Source: Verrucomicrobiota bacterium
GTDB taxonomy: Bacteria > Verrucomicrobiota > Verrucomicrobiia > Limisphaerales > J093
NCBI GenBank assembly: GCA_022710935.1
Contig: JAKLFY010000001.1
Coordinates: 124,001 to 188,000, forward strand
Direction of reading: 5' to 3'
Length of the DNA: 64,000 nt
How positions within the stretch are numbered: the stretch's first letter is position 1; each line of letters starts with the position of its first letter. Under the pieces are notes generated by a model. That model was given only the letters and a program-made list of their open reading frames with translations. It searched no databases and was not told the origin of the DNA. Made by a program: the position numbers and the translations under genes. Below are positions 16,695 through 25,390 of the stretch, piece by piece.

Positions 16695-17453
16695 CTATCG
16701 CCTGCGGGCCACGACGAACGCGTTGAACATCGCGTACCGCAGCGGGGTGAGATTGAGCAGATAGTCGATCGGCTTCCGCACATAGCGGTCGGTGCATTCG
16801 ACACGCTCGATCGCGCAGCCGAGGCGATCCAGGAAGAAGGCCATCTCCAGACCGTTTGTGGCCACGATCGCGTCATCGTCCGGTGTGAACGGTTCCTTCA
16901 CGATCGGCTGCATCCGGTCGAATCGCACCTCGCCGGGCGCGGTGCGGATTTGGCGTCGCTTGGCCAGCAACCGCCGCGCATTGCGCCACTTGTTGCCCAA
17001 ACCGCGCATCGCAGGATGATAATCGCGCCAGCCCAACGCGCGAAAGAAGTTCGGACTCGATACAACCACCCGGGCGCCTGGACGCGCCACACGCACCAGC
17101 TCGGCGAGAAACCCTTCCGGATCCTCGACGTGTTCAAGCACGTTGAGCGCGCCCACCGACCCGAAATGCCGATCCGGGAATGGTAACTTGCGCCCGTCGT
17201 AAACCTGGCAATCGAGGCCGACTTGGCGGGCCTTTGCGACATTCGGTTCCGACACCTCGACGCCGCGGGCCTCATATCCCCCGTCCCGCAATCGGCGCAC
17301 CACCTGTCCCACCCCGCACCCGACATCCAGCGCCCGGTCCCCCGCCTGCTCCGGACGCAACGTGTCGGCGTACTTCGCGTAGAAGCCCTCGTCCCATCCC
17401 GCCAGGAACTCCGCATAGGCCTCGTTGTGCAGATACGTTTCTTGGTGACCCAT
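16695..17453 (-). CDS. Class I SAM-dependent methyltransferase
   Basis: A 252-residue Rossmann-like methyltransferase. Motif I is ALDVGCGVGQVVRRL (about residue 40). The acidic ribose-binding residue follows in ARGVEVSEPNVAKA. Motif II/III is seen in SVGALNVLEHVEDPEGFL and then VRVARPGARVVVSSPN, the layout of type 11 methyltransferases such as UbiE-like or sugar methyltransferases. Nothing in the C-terminal half (KWRNARRLLAKRR and a final YAMFNAFVVARR) identifies the substrate. No transmembrane segment or signal peptide is present. The start ATG at 17453 is the first in frame. The upstream side borders the RAYT remnant, so its promoter must lie in or before that element. Confidence 0.85.
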   Translation of the reverse strand: MGHQETYLHNEAYAEFLAGWDEGFYAKYADTLRPEQAGDRALDVGCGVGQVVRRLRDGGYEARGVEVSEPNVAKARQVGLDCQVYDGRKLPFPDRHFGSVGALNVLEHVEDPEGFLAELVRVARPGARVVVSSPNFFRALGWRDYHPAMRGLGNKWRNARRLLAKRRQIRTAPGEVRFDRMQPIVKEPFTPDDDAIVATNGLEMAFFLDRLGCAIERVECTDRYVRKPIDYLLNLTPLRYAMFNAFVVARRR

Positions 17454-17500
17454 TCGGATTCCGACAATGCATCATCCCCCTCCCCCGGGCAAGAACCGCA

Positions 17501-17743
17501 ACAGGCAATGGGGTCAGATCCAAACAGGCAATCGGGTCAGATCCATACTGTTTACATAGGAGGAAGGAAGTGGCTTGCGGGGGTTACACAACTGCAAAAG
17601 GTATGGCTCTGTTCCCATTACCGCGGTGCGGGTTTCGTACCCGAGTCCACCCGCCCGCCACCACGATCCTCAACGGTCGCGCCATGCCCCGGGGCTGCTC
17701 AAACCGGATCTGATATGTCAATAGTACGGATCTGACCCTATTG
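17501..17743. mobile_element. Remnant of a REP-associated tyrosine transposase (RAYT) element
   Basis: A 240-base relic. On the left, a 23-base unit containing GGGTCAGATCC is repeated in tandem (17501-17523 and 17524-17546, with two mismatches). On the right, GGATCTGACCCTATTG (17728-17743) is the inverted copy of CAATGGGGTCAGATCC (17506-17521), 15 of 16 bases. A minus-strand fragment between them starts MARPLRIVVAGGW, the typical start of RAYT proteins. The element therefore keeps both ends and the first codons of its gene but has lost nearly all of the transposase. It fills most of the 346-base gap between the methyltransferase and the secreted-protein gene. Confidence 0.7.
17584..17685 (-). 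pseudogene. Truncated Y1-type (REP-associated) transposase, first ~33 codons
   Basis: On the minus strand an ATG at 17685 opens MARPLRIVVAGGWTRVRN, then RGNGNRAIPF before a stop. Y1_Tnp/RAYT proteins typically begin MARPLRI..PG..YHV..RGN..Q.IF, so the alignment is clear up to about residue 30. The tyrosine-containing catalytic core, the HUH motif and the remaining ~200 residues are missing. It is a dead fragment inside the inverted repeats of the surrounding element. Confidence 0.7.
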
Positions 17744-17799
17744 CGTTTTGACCTGTATTTGGCTTGCGCGGGCCCTCCGACTTTTTGCACGCTGACACA

Positions 17800-19944
17800 A
17801 TGCTAACGACAGCAACTCAAAACGGCGCCTCCGAAGCTCTCAAGGCGAAAGCCGCAGACGCGGAAAACGGCCATGGCGCAGTCCCGATCCAAACGGCTCC
17901 CGGCCGCGCGATGACTCGAGGCGGGGCGCGCTCGCGCCCCGCTCGGTTGGCGCGCTCGACATCTCTATGGGTCTTTGCGGCCGCGGCGCTGCTGGCGGGC
18001 GCGGGCACGGCCCTGGCGCAGACCTACCTGATTGATTTCGGCGGGGCGAACACGACCATTCGCGGCGCGGCGCCCGACGATCCGAACAACGACTGGAACA
18101 ACATCACCACGGGGATCGGCAACACGGACAACGGCGTGTTGAGCAATCTTGTGACGACCGCGGGGATCCCGAGCGCGATCAACCTGGCGATGATCAGCCG
18201 GTTCAACGGCGTCAACGAAAACGGCACACAGAATGCCACCGTGTACCCATCCGAAGCGACGCGCGACTCGTGGTTCGGCAACACCGGCGATCACGGCGGA
18301 TTGACCGACATCTACCCCAAATTCAAGTTGACCGGGCTTGATCCCGCCACGGTCTACACTCTCACCTTTTACGCCTCGCGCGCGGGGGTCAGTGACAACC
18401 GCGAGACGGGCTACACGGTCACGGGCGGTAATGCGGGTTTCGCGGCCCTCGATGCGGCCAACAACGTCGACGAGACGGCGGTTGTTGCGGACATCACCCC
18501 CGACGGCGCCGGCGAGATCAAGATCGAGATCGGCCCGACCGAGAACAACAACAACTCCGTCAAGTACACCTACCTGGGGGTGCTGCGGATCGACGCCGTT
18601 CCGCCCCAGACACCTCTGACCTTCACCACGCAGCCGGCGAGCCAGCGCGTGGTCCAGTTCAAGCCCGCGACCTTCACCGCCGCGGTGACCGGGTCACCGC
18701 CTCACTTCGTGCAGTGGTATCAGAATGACCAGCCGCTCGAGGGCGAGAATCGGTTCACCCTGACCATCCCCTCGGTGACCCTCGACATGGACGGCTGGCT
18801 CTACTCCGTCAAGGTGAGCAACCTGGCCTACGAGATCACCAGCACCAACGCGGTCCTGACGGTCTACAGCGACGCGGTCCCGCCGACGGCGACCGAGGCG
18901 GTCAGCTACGACGGCACCACGATCGTGGTGACCTTCGACGAGCCGATGGACGACACCACATACGATCCGTCGAACTACAAGGTGAACGGCGGGGCGGCGG
19001 AGCTCTGGGCGGCGACGCTGAATCCGGACGGCCAGAGCGTGACGCTCAGCCTGGCGGCCCCGATCACCGGCACCTTCACGCTCGTCTTGAACAATGTCCA
19101 GGACCTTGCCGGCAACCCGATCGCCTCCGGCACCACCCTCGTCGGCCATGTTGTGCCGATCGACGACCAGGACCTGCTGTTCGATTTTGGCGCAACGGGC
19201 ACCACCACCGGCTTCGGACCGGCCCCAAACGACCCAGTGCGTCACTGGAACAATGTCACCACCACGGTCGGCAGCTCGGATACCGGACAACTGTTGGACG
19301 TGGTCACCGTGCACAACGTGCTGACACCGATCACCGTGGCGATGATCAGCCGTTTCACCGGCGCCAACGAGAACGGCACGCTCGCTTCGACTCAGTTCCC
19401 GCCACAGGCCACCCGCGACTCGCTCTACGGCAACACGGAACTCTGGAGCGGCCTCGAGAACATCTTCCCCAGCTTCAAGCTGACGGGCCTTAACCCCGCC
19501 CGGAAATACAACCTCACCTTCTACGCGTCGCGCACCAGCGTCTCGGACAACCGGGAAACCGGCTTCACCGTCACGGGTGCGAACGGGGGCTTCGTCGCCT
19601 TGGACGGCGCGAACAACGTGAACACCACGGCGACCGTTGTGATGATCGCGCCGACCGAATCGGGAGAGATCACGATCAGCCTGGCGCCCACCGCGAATAA
19701 CAACAACACCTACCACTTCACTTACCTGGGCGTGCTCCACGTATGGCCCTACGCCGAGCCGTCGCAGTTTCTGCCCGTGACCGTCGAGAATGGCAAGATC
19801 AAGCTCGAATGGACCGGGGCCGGCCAACTGCACTGGGCTCCCTCGGTTTTCGGCCCGTGGAACCCTGTTCAGCCCGCGCCGACTTCGCCCTACATCGAGG
19901 ACATTGTCGCAGGCGAGAGCCGGTTCTATCGGCTCGCGGAATAG
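17800..19944 (+). CDS. Secreted modular protein with two copies of an undescribed ~190-residue domain
   Basis: 714 residues from ATG 17800; a second ATG at 17911 (MTRGGARSRP) would place the signal peptide (WVFAAAALLAGAGTALAQ) closer to the N-terminus and is equally possible. Order in the mature protein: repeat domain copy 1 (about residues 76-267), an Ig-like domain (268-357), a second beta-sandwich of the SwmB/Big_5 type (VVTFDEPMDDTTYDPSNY, 361-449), repeat domain copy 2 (455-650), and a short C-terminal module (LEWTGAGQLHWAPSVFGPW to SRFYRL). The repeat domain has landmarks RFNGVNENGT, ATRDSWFGNT, FYASRAGVSDNRET and YTYLGVLR. No catalytic motif is seen; carbohydrate or surface binding is a guess. 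The next gene has the same domain twice. Confidence 0.8.
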   Translation: MLTTATQNGASEALKAKAADAENGHGAVPIQTAPGRAMTRGGARSRPARLARSTSLWVFAAAALLAGAGTALAQTYLIDFGGANTTIRGAAPDDPNNDWNNITTGIGNTDNGVLSNLVTTAGIPSAINLAMISRFNGVNENGTQNATVYPSEATRDSWFGNTGDHGGLTDIYPKFKLTGLDPATVYTLTFYASRAGVSDNRETGYTVTGGNAGFAALDAANNVDETAVVADITPDGAGEIKIEIGPTENNNNSVKYTYLGVLRIDAVPPQTPLTFTTQPASQRVVQFKPATFTAAVTGSPPHFVQWYQNDQPLEGENRFTLTIPSVTLDMDGWLYSVKVSNLAYEITSTNAVLTVYSDAVPPTATEAVSYDGTTIVVTFDEPMDDTTYDPSNYKVNGGAAELWAATLNPDGQSVTLSLAAPITGTFTLVLNNVQDLAGNPIASGTTLVGHVVPIDDQDLLFDFGATGTTTGFGPAPNDPVRHWNNVTTTVGSSDTGQLLDVVTVHNVLTPITVAMISRFTGANENGTLASTQFPPQATRDSLYGNTELWSGLENIFPSFKLTGLNPARKYNLTFYASRTSVSDNRETGFTVTGANGGFVALDGANNVNTTATVVMIAPTESGEITISLAPTANNNNTYHFTYLGVLHVWPYAEPSQFLPVTVENGKIKLEWTGAGQLHWAPSVFGPWNPVQPAPTSPYIEDIVAGESRFYRLAE

Positions 19945-19994
19945 GCCCGTCGCCTGTGATCGAGTCACCAGGGCTACTGCCCTCTCCGATCCCA

Positions 19995-20027
19995 TCCCTC
20001 TCTCCGGATCGAACCCGGAGAGAGGGA
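19995..20027 (+). terminator. Strong hairpin terminator-like structure
   Basis: Perfect 13-bp stem (arms TCCCTCTCTCCGG and CCGGAGAGAGGGA) with a 7-base loop, 50 bases after the stop of the secreted modular protein and before the next gene. It has no T-tract after it, so it may act as an intrinsic terminator of the GC-rich type or protect the 3' end. Confidence 0.6.
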
Positions 20028-20177
20028 ACTCTAGTGACCGGTCAGGGACTCTCCCGCGCCTGCGGAATCGTCCCTCCGAGACTGAGTTCATGGGCGCAGT
20101 GCGTTGTAAAACAGAAACTTCGCTCTCGATGAGCCTGCATTCCTCCGCTGACCTCAACTCCTGAACCCGGCACACTG

Positions 20178-22700
20178 ATGTCCAAGCTCTTCATTCTCGG
20201 GATTTTCACCGCGGCGCGATTCGGCATCGCCGCCCTGCTCTGCTCTCTTGCCGCCCAAGCCCAGCACCGTGTGCTGTTCATCGGCAACAGCTTCACAATC
20301 GGCAGCGGAGGGGGCGGTGTGCCGGGCATCTTTGACCGATTGGCTCAAGCGGGGGGGCATCCCGACCCCGTCAGCGTCATGCGCGCGGTCGGCGGTCAGG
20401 ACTTCCAATACCACAGCCAGGACGCGACCACACAATCCACACTCGAATCGCAGCCCTGGACGCATGTCGTGTTGCAGAACTACAGCACGGAGCCGACGCA
20501 TCTAGCCGGTGGGAGCATCGACGATCACTTCGCATTTGGAGCGGCGCTTTACCAACAGGCGATGGCGAACAATCCAGCGACGCGGGTCATCCTGTTCGAG
20601 ACCTGGTCGCGCGCGGCGGTGCATCCGATGATCACCGGCGCATCGTCGCCGACCAGTTTCGCGAGCACAGCGGAGTTCCAGGCCGAGCTCCGATCCAATT
20701 ACCAGGGCCTCGCGGACGTTTTAAACGCGACGCACCCGGCGCATCCGCCGGTTGTCGTGGCGCCGGTGGGAACGGCGTGGGAACGGACGGGCGGATTGCT
20801 CCGACCGACGGATCCGGGTTTCGTGCCGTTGTTTGGCAGCGACAATTACCACGGCAACAACAACGGCTATTACCTCGCCGCCTGCGTCATCTACAGCACC
20901 ATCTACGGTGTCAGCCCCGTCGGGCTGTCGACCAATGCGCTCGTTTCGAGCCTCAATCTCGGGCTGACCGTGCCGGGGGCGCGGCTCGAGGAATCGGCCT
21001 GGGCAACGGTCTCGAGTTCGAGCCAGGCGGGTCTGCAATCGTTCCTGCTGGATTTCGGCGCTGACGCCACACCGACCGCTCGGGGGCCCGCGCCCGACGA
21101 TCCCGCATGGCACTGGAACAACATTACCGAGGCGATTGGAGCGTCGCCAGACGGACGGTTGCCCAACCTCGCAACCGCCGCGAGTCTCTCGACCGACATC
21201 GGCTTCGAGATGGTGAGCCGCTTCAACGGGGCAGACCATGAGGGCAGCGTCACATCGAGCGCGTTTCCCGCCAACGCGACGCGCGACTCGCTCTTTGGCA
21301 ACACCGAACTCTTGAACGGCCTTGCCGACGTCTTTCCACGCTTCAGGTTCGTCAACCTCAATCCGTCCCGCACCTACAGCTTCACCTTCTACGCCTCGCG
21401 CGCCGGCGTGCAGGACAATCGCGAGACCGGCTACGAAGTGAGCGGTCTCAACTCGGGCTTCGCCGCCCTGAACGCGGCCAACAACTCCGACGCGACCGCG
21501 CGGGTGACCGGCATCAGCCCGGACGCGTCCGGCGCGATCGCCATCCGGCTTGCGCCGACGGCCAACAATGACAGCGCCAATCACCTCACCCACCTGAGCG
21601 CGCTGCGGATGGACGCGGTGCCACGGCAGGAGCCGGTGGTGTTCACGCGGCATCCGGCGAGCCAGAAGGTCTTCGCGGGGATGCCGGCGCAGTTCACCGC
21701 GGCGGTCGAAGGCACGCCGCCCTTCTTTATCCAATGGTTCACCAACGGCGTGCCTCTCCCCGGCGCGAACCAGTTCACCTGCATCGTGCCGGCGGTGAGC
21801 ACCAACATGAACGGCACGGTCTTCGCCGTGACGGTGAGCAACCTCGCGTTTACAGCCACCAGCAGCAATGCCGTGCTCGAAGTCGCCCCGGCCGCCCAGA
21901 ACCCGGCGGGAGAAGCCCTCTTTTTCGATTTCGGCGGGGCGAGCACCACCTCATACGGGCCCGCGCCCAACGACCCGTTGTATGCCTGGAACAACGTGAC
22001 CACTGGGGTCGGTTCGTCCGCAACGGGGCGTCTGACAAACCTCGTCACGGGCGCGAATGCGCCGACCAGGGTTGGGCTGGTCATGCTGAGGCGGTTCAAC
22101 GGGGCCAACGAGAACGGCACGTTGAACTGGCCGTTGCTGCCGGCCAATGCCACGCGCGACTCGCTTTTCGGCAACACGGAGTCGTTCGGCGGCCTGGCCA
22201 ACGTCTTTCCCAGCTTCAAGCTCGCGGGGTTGAATCCGGACGCCCGATACGATCTGACGTTCTACGCCTCCCGCACCGGGGTGAGCGACAACCGGGAGAC
22301 CAGCTACACCGTCGTGGGGAAGAACTCCGGGCAGGCCATGCTCGATGCGGCCAACAACGTCACCAACAGCGCCCGGATCATCGCCATCATCCCCAGCGAA
22401 ACGGGCGATCTTGTTGTCAGCCTCGCGCCCTCATCGAGGAACAACAACGCGAATCACTTCACCTATCTGGGCGTGCTGCGGCTGGATGTCGTGCCGCCCC
22501 CGCTGGCGTTCCTGCCGCCCGTGTTTGACGGAGGGCGGGTGAGACTCGAATGGACCGGCGCGGGTCGACTCGAACAGGCGGCCTCGATCCTCGGCCCATG
22601 GTCCGCCATCGCGGACTCGCCCGCGCCGCCGCATACCGAAGACATTCTGCCGGGTGAAGACCGATTCTTCCGCCTCACAGCGCCTCTGTCGCGCCGTTGA
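20178..22700 (+). CDS. Secreted SGNH-hydrolase-like protein with two copies of the same ~190-residue domain
   Basis: 840 residues with a signal peptide (ARFGIAALLCSLAAQAQ). The first domain (about 29-281) looks like an SGNH/GDSL-type hydrolase: LFIGNSFTIGSGG holds the nucleophile Ser in the GNSFT block, VVLQNYS a middle block, and SDNYHGNNNGYYLAA the D-x-x-H catalytic Asp/His. Such enzymes remove acetyl or other acyl groups, often from polysaccharides. Repeat domain copy 1 follows (288-484), then an Ig-like domain (486-571), copy 2 (580-774) and the EWTGAGRLEQAAS...FFRL tail. The preceding gene has the same two-copy design, so the pair probably arose by duplication and acts on the same extracellular material. 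The last 26 bases overlap the end of the dynamin-like gene on the other strand. Confidence 0.8.
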   Translation: MSKLFILGIFTAARFGIAALLCSLAAQAQHRVLFIGNSFTIGSGGGGVPGIFDRLAQAGGHPDPVSVMRAVGGQDFQYHSQDATTQSTLESQPWTHVVLQNYSTEPTHLAGGSIDDHFAFGAALYQQAMANNPATRVILFETWSRAAVHPMITGASSPTSFASTAEFQAELRSNYQGLADVLNATHPAHPPVVVAPVGTAWERTGGLLRPTDPGFVPLFGSDNYHGNNNGYYLAACVIYSTIYGVSPVGLSTNALVSSLNLGLTVPGARLEESAWATVSSSSQAGLQSFLLDFGADATPTARGPAPDDPAWHWNNITEAIGASPDGRLPNLATAASLSTDIGFEMVSRFNGADHEGSVTSSAFPANATRDSLFGNTELLNGLADVFPRFRFVNLNPSRTYSFTFYASRAGVQDNRETGYEVSGLNSGFAALNAANNSDATARVTGISPDASGAIAIRLAPTANNDSANHLTHLSALRMDAVPRQEPVVFTRHPASQKVFAGMPAQFTAAVEGTPPFFIQWFTNGVPLPGANQFTCIVPAVSTNMNGTVFAVTVSNLAFTATSSNAVLEVAPAAQNPAGEALFFDFGGASTTSYGPAPNDPLYAWNNVTTGVGSSATGRLTNLVTGANAPTRVGLVMLRRFNGANENGTLNWPLLPANATRDSLFGNTESFGGLANVFPSFKLAGLNPDARYDLTFYASRTGVSDNRETSYTVVGKNSGQAMLDAANNVTNSARIIAIIPSETGDLVVSLAPSSRNNNANHFTYLGVLRLDVVPPPLAFLPPVFDGGRVRLEWTGAGRLEQAASILGPWSAIADSPAPPHTEDILPGEDRFFRLTAPLSRR

Positions 22701-24354
22701 GATCGACCGCTTCCTCGATCAGGGCCGCGATCCGCGTCGTCTCGGTCTCGATTCGGGTCATGGGATCCCTGAGGTCGTGTTCGATTTCGAGGAATAGACG
22801 ATCGAACATGAGCGTGATCTCGCGATCCAGGCGATCGCGGAAATCATCTCGGGACTGGGCCAGTCTGTGCGAGAACTCGTGGAGAATGCTTGAACGCTTC
22901 CAGAGCAGCGTCACGGCGACCAGGCCTGCCCCCACAGCCGCGAGGATGCCGCCGGTGATGTCGAAGGCAATGAGGTGAGTCGCCAGGGCGATCACCGTGC
23001 CCAGCGCGGCCAGGCCACCGCCGGCGAGGGTGAGCCGGCCCAAATCGGAGCCCTGGATCTCCTTGTCCGAGACAATGTCCGCCACGCGCAGATCGCGCAG
23101 TTGGCGTCCCAGCGTTTCGAGGATATCGACCCGGGCGCTCGCGACCGGCATGCTCTGCAGGCGCTGGCCGTTCTGACGCCGGGCGACGGCCTCTCCCAGT
23201 TCGAGGAGCAGCGCCTGCATCTCGTCCGACAGATCCTTCGAGACGCGCGAGGACTCCGTCTCGATTTCCGCCCCGGCCGCGCGCTCGAACTGGACATGCA
23301 GATCCTTGAGCCAGGTCTTGACGTCCTTGTCGCGGATCAGGGGCAGCGCGCGTCGCAGGATGGTCCCCACGCCCAGGCCCTCCCTGAAGTCGGTTTCCAG
23401 TCGGGACGACAGGCGGTCGTAGACGGCGCAGAGGCTGTTGACCACCAGGCGGGTGAGGGAATTGGCTTTGCGGCGGCGTGCTTCGAGCCGGCCCAGGAGG
23501 TCCTGATAGAACGCGTTGTCCTCGGCGAGCAAAGACCGCTCTTTGCGAAGCCTGGCGAGAAGGTCCGCGACGGTCTTCCGCAGGATCTCCCTCCCCCCTT
23601 CGAGCTTCATTCTCCACACATCGCCGCTCTCGACCGCCTGGCGCAGGTAGTGCCGAAACGCGGCGAACCCGGTGTCGGCGCCCTCCTCGGACTCGCGTTT
23701 GGCGGACAGCGCGAACACCAGAGGCGCCTGGACGCCGCGTTCGCGCGCGTACTGCTTGACCTTCTCGACATTGATGTCGAGTTCATGCTGGCTGGCGCGG
23801 TCGGCCTGCTGCAAGACAAAGACCGTCTTTCGATGCCATTCCTTGCTGATGAGGCGCAGTAGGTCCCACTCGCTGCCGCGGTGGGGATTGCTGGCGAGCA
23901 ACACGTAGATGACCAGGTCGCTGCGCGGGATGTACTGTTCGGTGATTGTCTGGTGATGCGGGATGACGGAGTTGGTGCCGGGGGTATCGACAATCGTGAT
24001 CTCGCGCAGGCCGGGTTTCGGGAGGCGGATCCTCTCCCACTGCTCGCCCAGGCTCGTCCTCGAGCGTTGTTCGCCGTAGGAGATTTCCTGGATGACCATG
24101 GTGCAGGGATCGGGCGCCACCTCGCACACCTCCTCGCCCAGAAGGGCGTTGACGAAGCTGCTCTTCCCCGACTTCACCTCGCCCACGATGACAAAGAGCG
24201 CCGCGGACTCGACATGCGCCAGCCGATCCCGCAGCAGGGCCGTCGCGTCCGCCTCGCCGCACTGCTCAGTCAGGGCGAGACAGCGCTCGAGGAGGATCCT
24301 GAGCGATTCGCACTGTCGCTTGAACGTCGCGCTGAGAACGGGCGGGGGAGGCAT
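22675..24354 (-). CDS. Dynamin-like GTPase
   Basis: 559 residues. The GTPase domain is N-terminal: G1 is GEVKSGKSSFVNALLG (about residue 58), G3 is VDTPGTNSV (about 118), and a G4-like QQADRAS follows FVLQ. After it comes a long helical region (about 230-440) of the stalk type. A hydrophobic segment at about 450-500 (LGTVIALATHLIAFDITGGI, then AAVGAGLVAVTLLW) would insert as a membrane paddle or hairpin. A final amphipathic helical part follows (REITLMFDRLFLEIEHDL). Bacterial dynamin-like proteins bind, tubulate or repair membranes. It is the last gene of a series after hflK-hflC, 58 bases from hflC, so a role in membrane maintenance together with the SPFH complex is plausible but inferred. 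Confidence 0.85.
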   Translation of the reverse strand: MPPPPVLSATFKRQCESLRILLERCLALTEQCGEADATALLRDRLAHVESAALFVIVGEVKSGKSSFVNALLGEEVCEVAPDPCTMVIQEISYGEQRSRTSLGEQWERIRLPKPGLREITIVDTPGTNSVIPHHQTITEQYIPRSDLVIYVLLASNPHRGSEWDLLRLISKEWHRKTVFVLQQADRASQHELDINVEKVKQYARERGVQAPLVFALSAKRESEEGADTGFAAFRHYLRQAVESGDVWRMKLEGGREILRKTVADLLARLRKERSLLAEDNAFYQDLLGRLEARRRKANSLTRLVVNSLCAVYDRLSSRLETDFREGLGVGTILRRALPLIRDKDVKTWLKDLHVQFERAAGAEIETESSRVSKDLSDEMQALLLELGEAVARRQNGQRLQSMPVASARVDILETLGRQLRDLRVADIVSDKEIQGSDLGRLTLAGGGLAALGTVIALATHLIAFDITGGILAAVGAGLVAVTLLWKRSSILHEFSHRLAQSRDDFRDRLDREITLMFDRLFLEIEHDLRDPMTRIETETTRIAALIEEAVDLNGATEAL

Positions 24355-24412
24355 GGAGATGTCGCTCGGAATGCGGCTGCGGCGGGCGGCCCTGCCGGCG
24401 CCGCCAGCCGGA

Positions 24413-25390
24413 CTACGGGGTGGCGGGCTGGAGCGGATTGGCCTTCTTGAGGAATTTGAAGAAATCGCTGTCGGTGGTCAGGATCAGCGATGTGTCGTTG
24501 GTGAGCACGGCCTTGTAGGTGTCCATCGTCTTGATGAACTCGTACAAAGCCGCCGCCTGCGGGCTCTGGTTGTACGCCCCGGCGTAGATCTCCGTCGCCT
24601 CCGCATCGGCGTCCCCTTTGATCTGCTGCGTCTTTCGATACGCCTCGGACTCGATCGTCTGAAGGTCCTTCTCCTTTTGACCCAGGATCTTGGCGGCTTC
24701 GCCCGCGCCTTCCGACCGGAAGCGCTCGGCGATCTGCTGCCGCTCGCTGACCATGCGCTCGTAAATGCGGGTCCGAACGCTGGTGTTGTAGTTGATCCGC
24801 TTGAACTGAACGTCCATGAGTTCGATGCCGAACACCTGGATCTTCGGAGCCGCATTGGCGAAGATCTCCTGTTGCACCTTGGCCCGGCCCTTGTTGATGG
24901 GATAGAGGTTCCCGACGTTGCCGCGGGCGTTCTCGATGGCCGCGTCGCGCTCGGGCTCGCGGTCCTTGGTGGTGCGAATGACCTCGATGAGCTCGTGCCT
25001 GGCGATCGCGTTGCGAATCTCGCTTCCGAGAATGTCGTCCAGGCGCGACAATGCGCTCCGTTCATCCTTGAGGCGCAGATAATACTGCTTGGCATCGCTG
25101 ATCCGCCATCGGCCGAAGGCATCGACAATGATGTAGGTCTTGTCCTTGGTGGGCATTTCGCTCGGACGCCCGTCCCACCGGAGCACGCGTTTCTCGATCC
25201 GATTGACGTCCTGGATGAAAGGCATCCGGAAGTGGAGTCCGGCATTGGTGACGGCCTGGCCCACAGGCTTGCCGAACTGGGTAATGATGACCTGCTCGGT
25301 CTCGCTGACCGTATAGGCCGCGGTCAGCAGTAGAATGAACGCCAGAACGACGAGGACGACGATCGGGATGAAGGGGACCGTTGGTTTCAT
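24413..25390 (-). CDS. hflC: HflC, SPFH-family membrane protease modulator subunit
   Basis: 325 residues. It has one N-terminal transmembrane helix (IPIVVLVVLAFILLLTAAY) followed by the SPFH/prohibitin domain (SETEQVIITQFGKPVGQ, GLHFRMPFIQDV) and a long Ala/Glu/Arg-rich coiled coil. The order and the RWDGRPSEMPTKD-type loop match HflC. HflK and HflC form a large periplasmic cage that surrounds FtsH and limits its proteolysis. The ATG overlaps the hflK stop by four bases (ATGA), the usual coupled arrangement. A dynamin-like GTPase gene follows on the same strand. No ftsH is in the window. Confidence 0.93.
   Translation of the reverse strand: MKPTVPFIPIVVLVVLAFILLLTAAYTVSETEQVIITQFGKPVGQAVTNAGLHFRMPFIQDVNRIEKRVLRWDGRPSEMPTKDKTYIIVDAFGRWRISDAKQYYLRLKDERSALSRLDDILGSEIRNAIARHELIEVIRTTKDREPERDAAIENARGNVGNLYPINKGRAKVQQEIFANAAPKIQVFGIELMDVQFKRINYNTSVRTRIYERMVSERQQIAERFRSEGAGEAAKILGQKEKDLQTIESEAYRKTQQIKGDADAEATEIYAGAYNQSPQAAALYEFIKTMDTYKAVLTNDTSLILTTDSDFFKFLKKANPLQPATP

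Noticed and set aside
18694-20175. A 493-codon minus-strand open frame opposite the first domain-repeat protein
   Set aside because: It has no start context or motif and runs through the hairpin terminator; the repeat domains on the plus strand explain the open frame.
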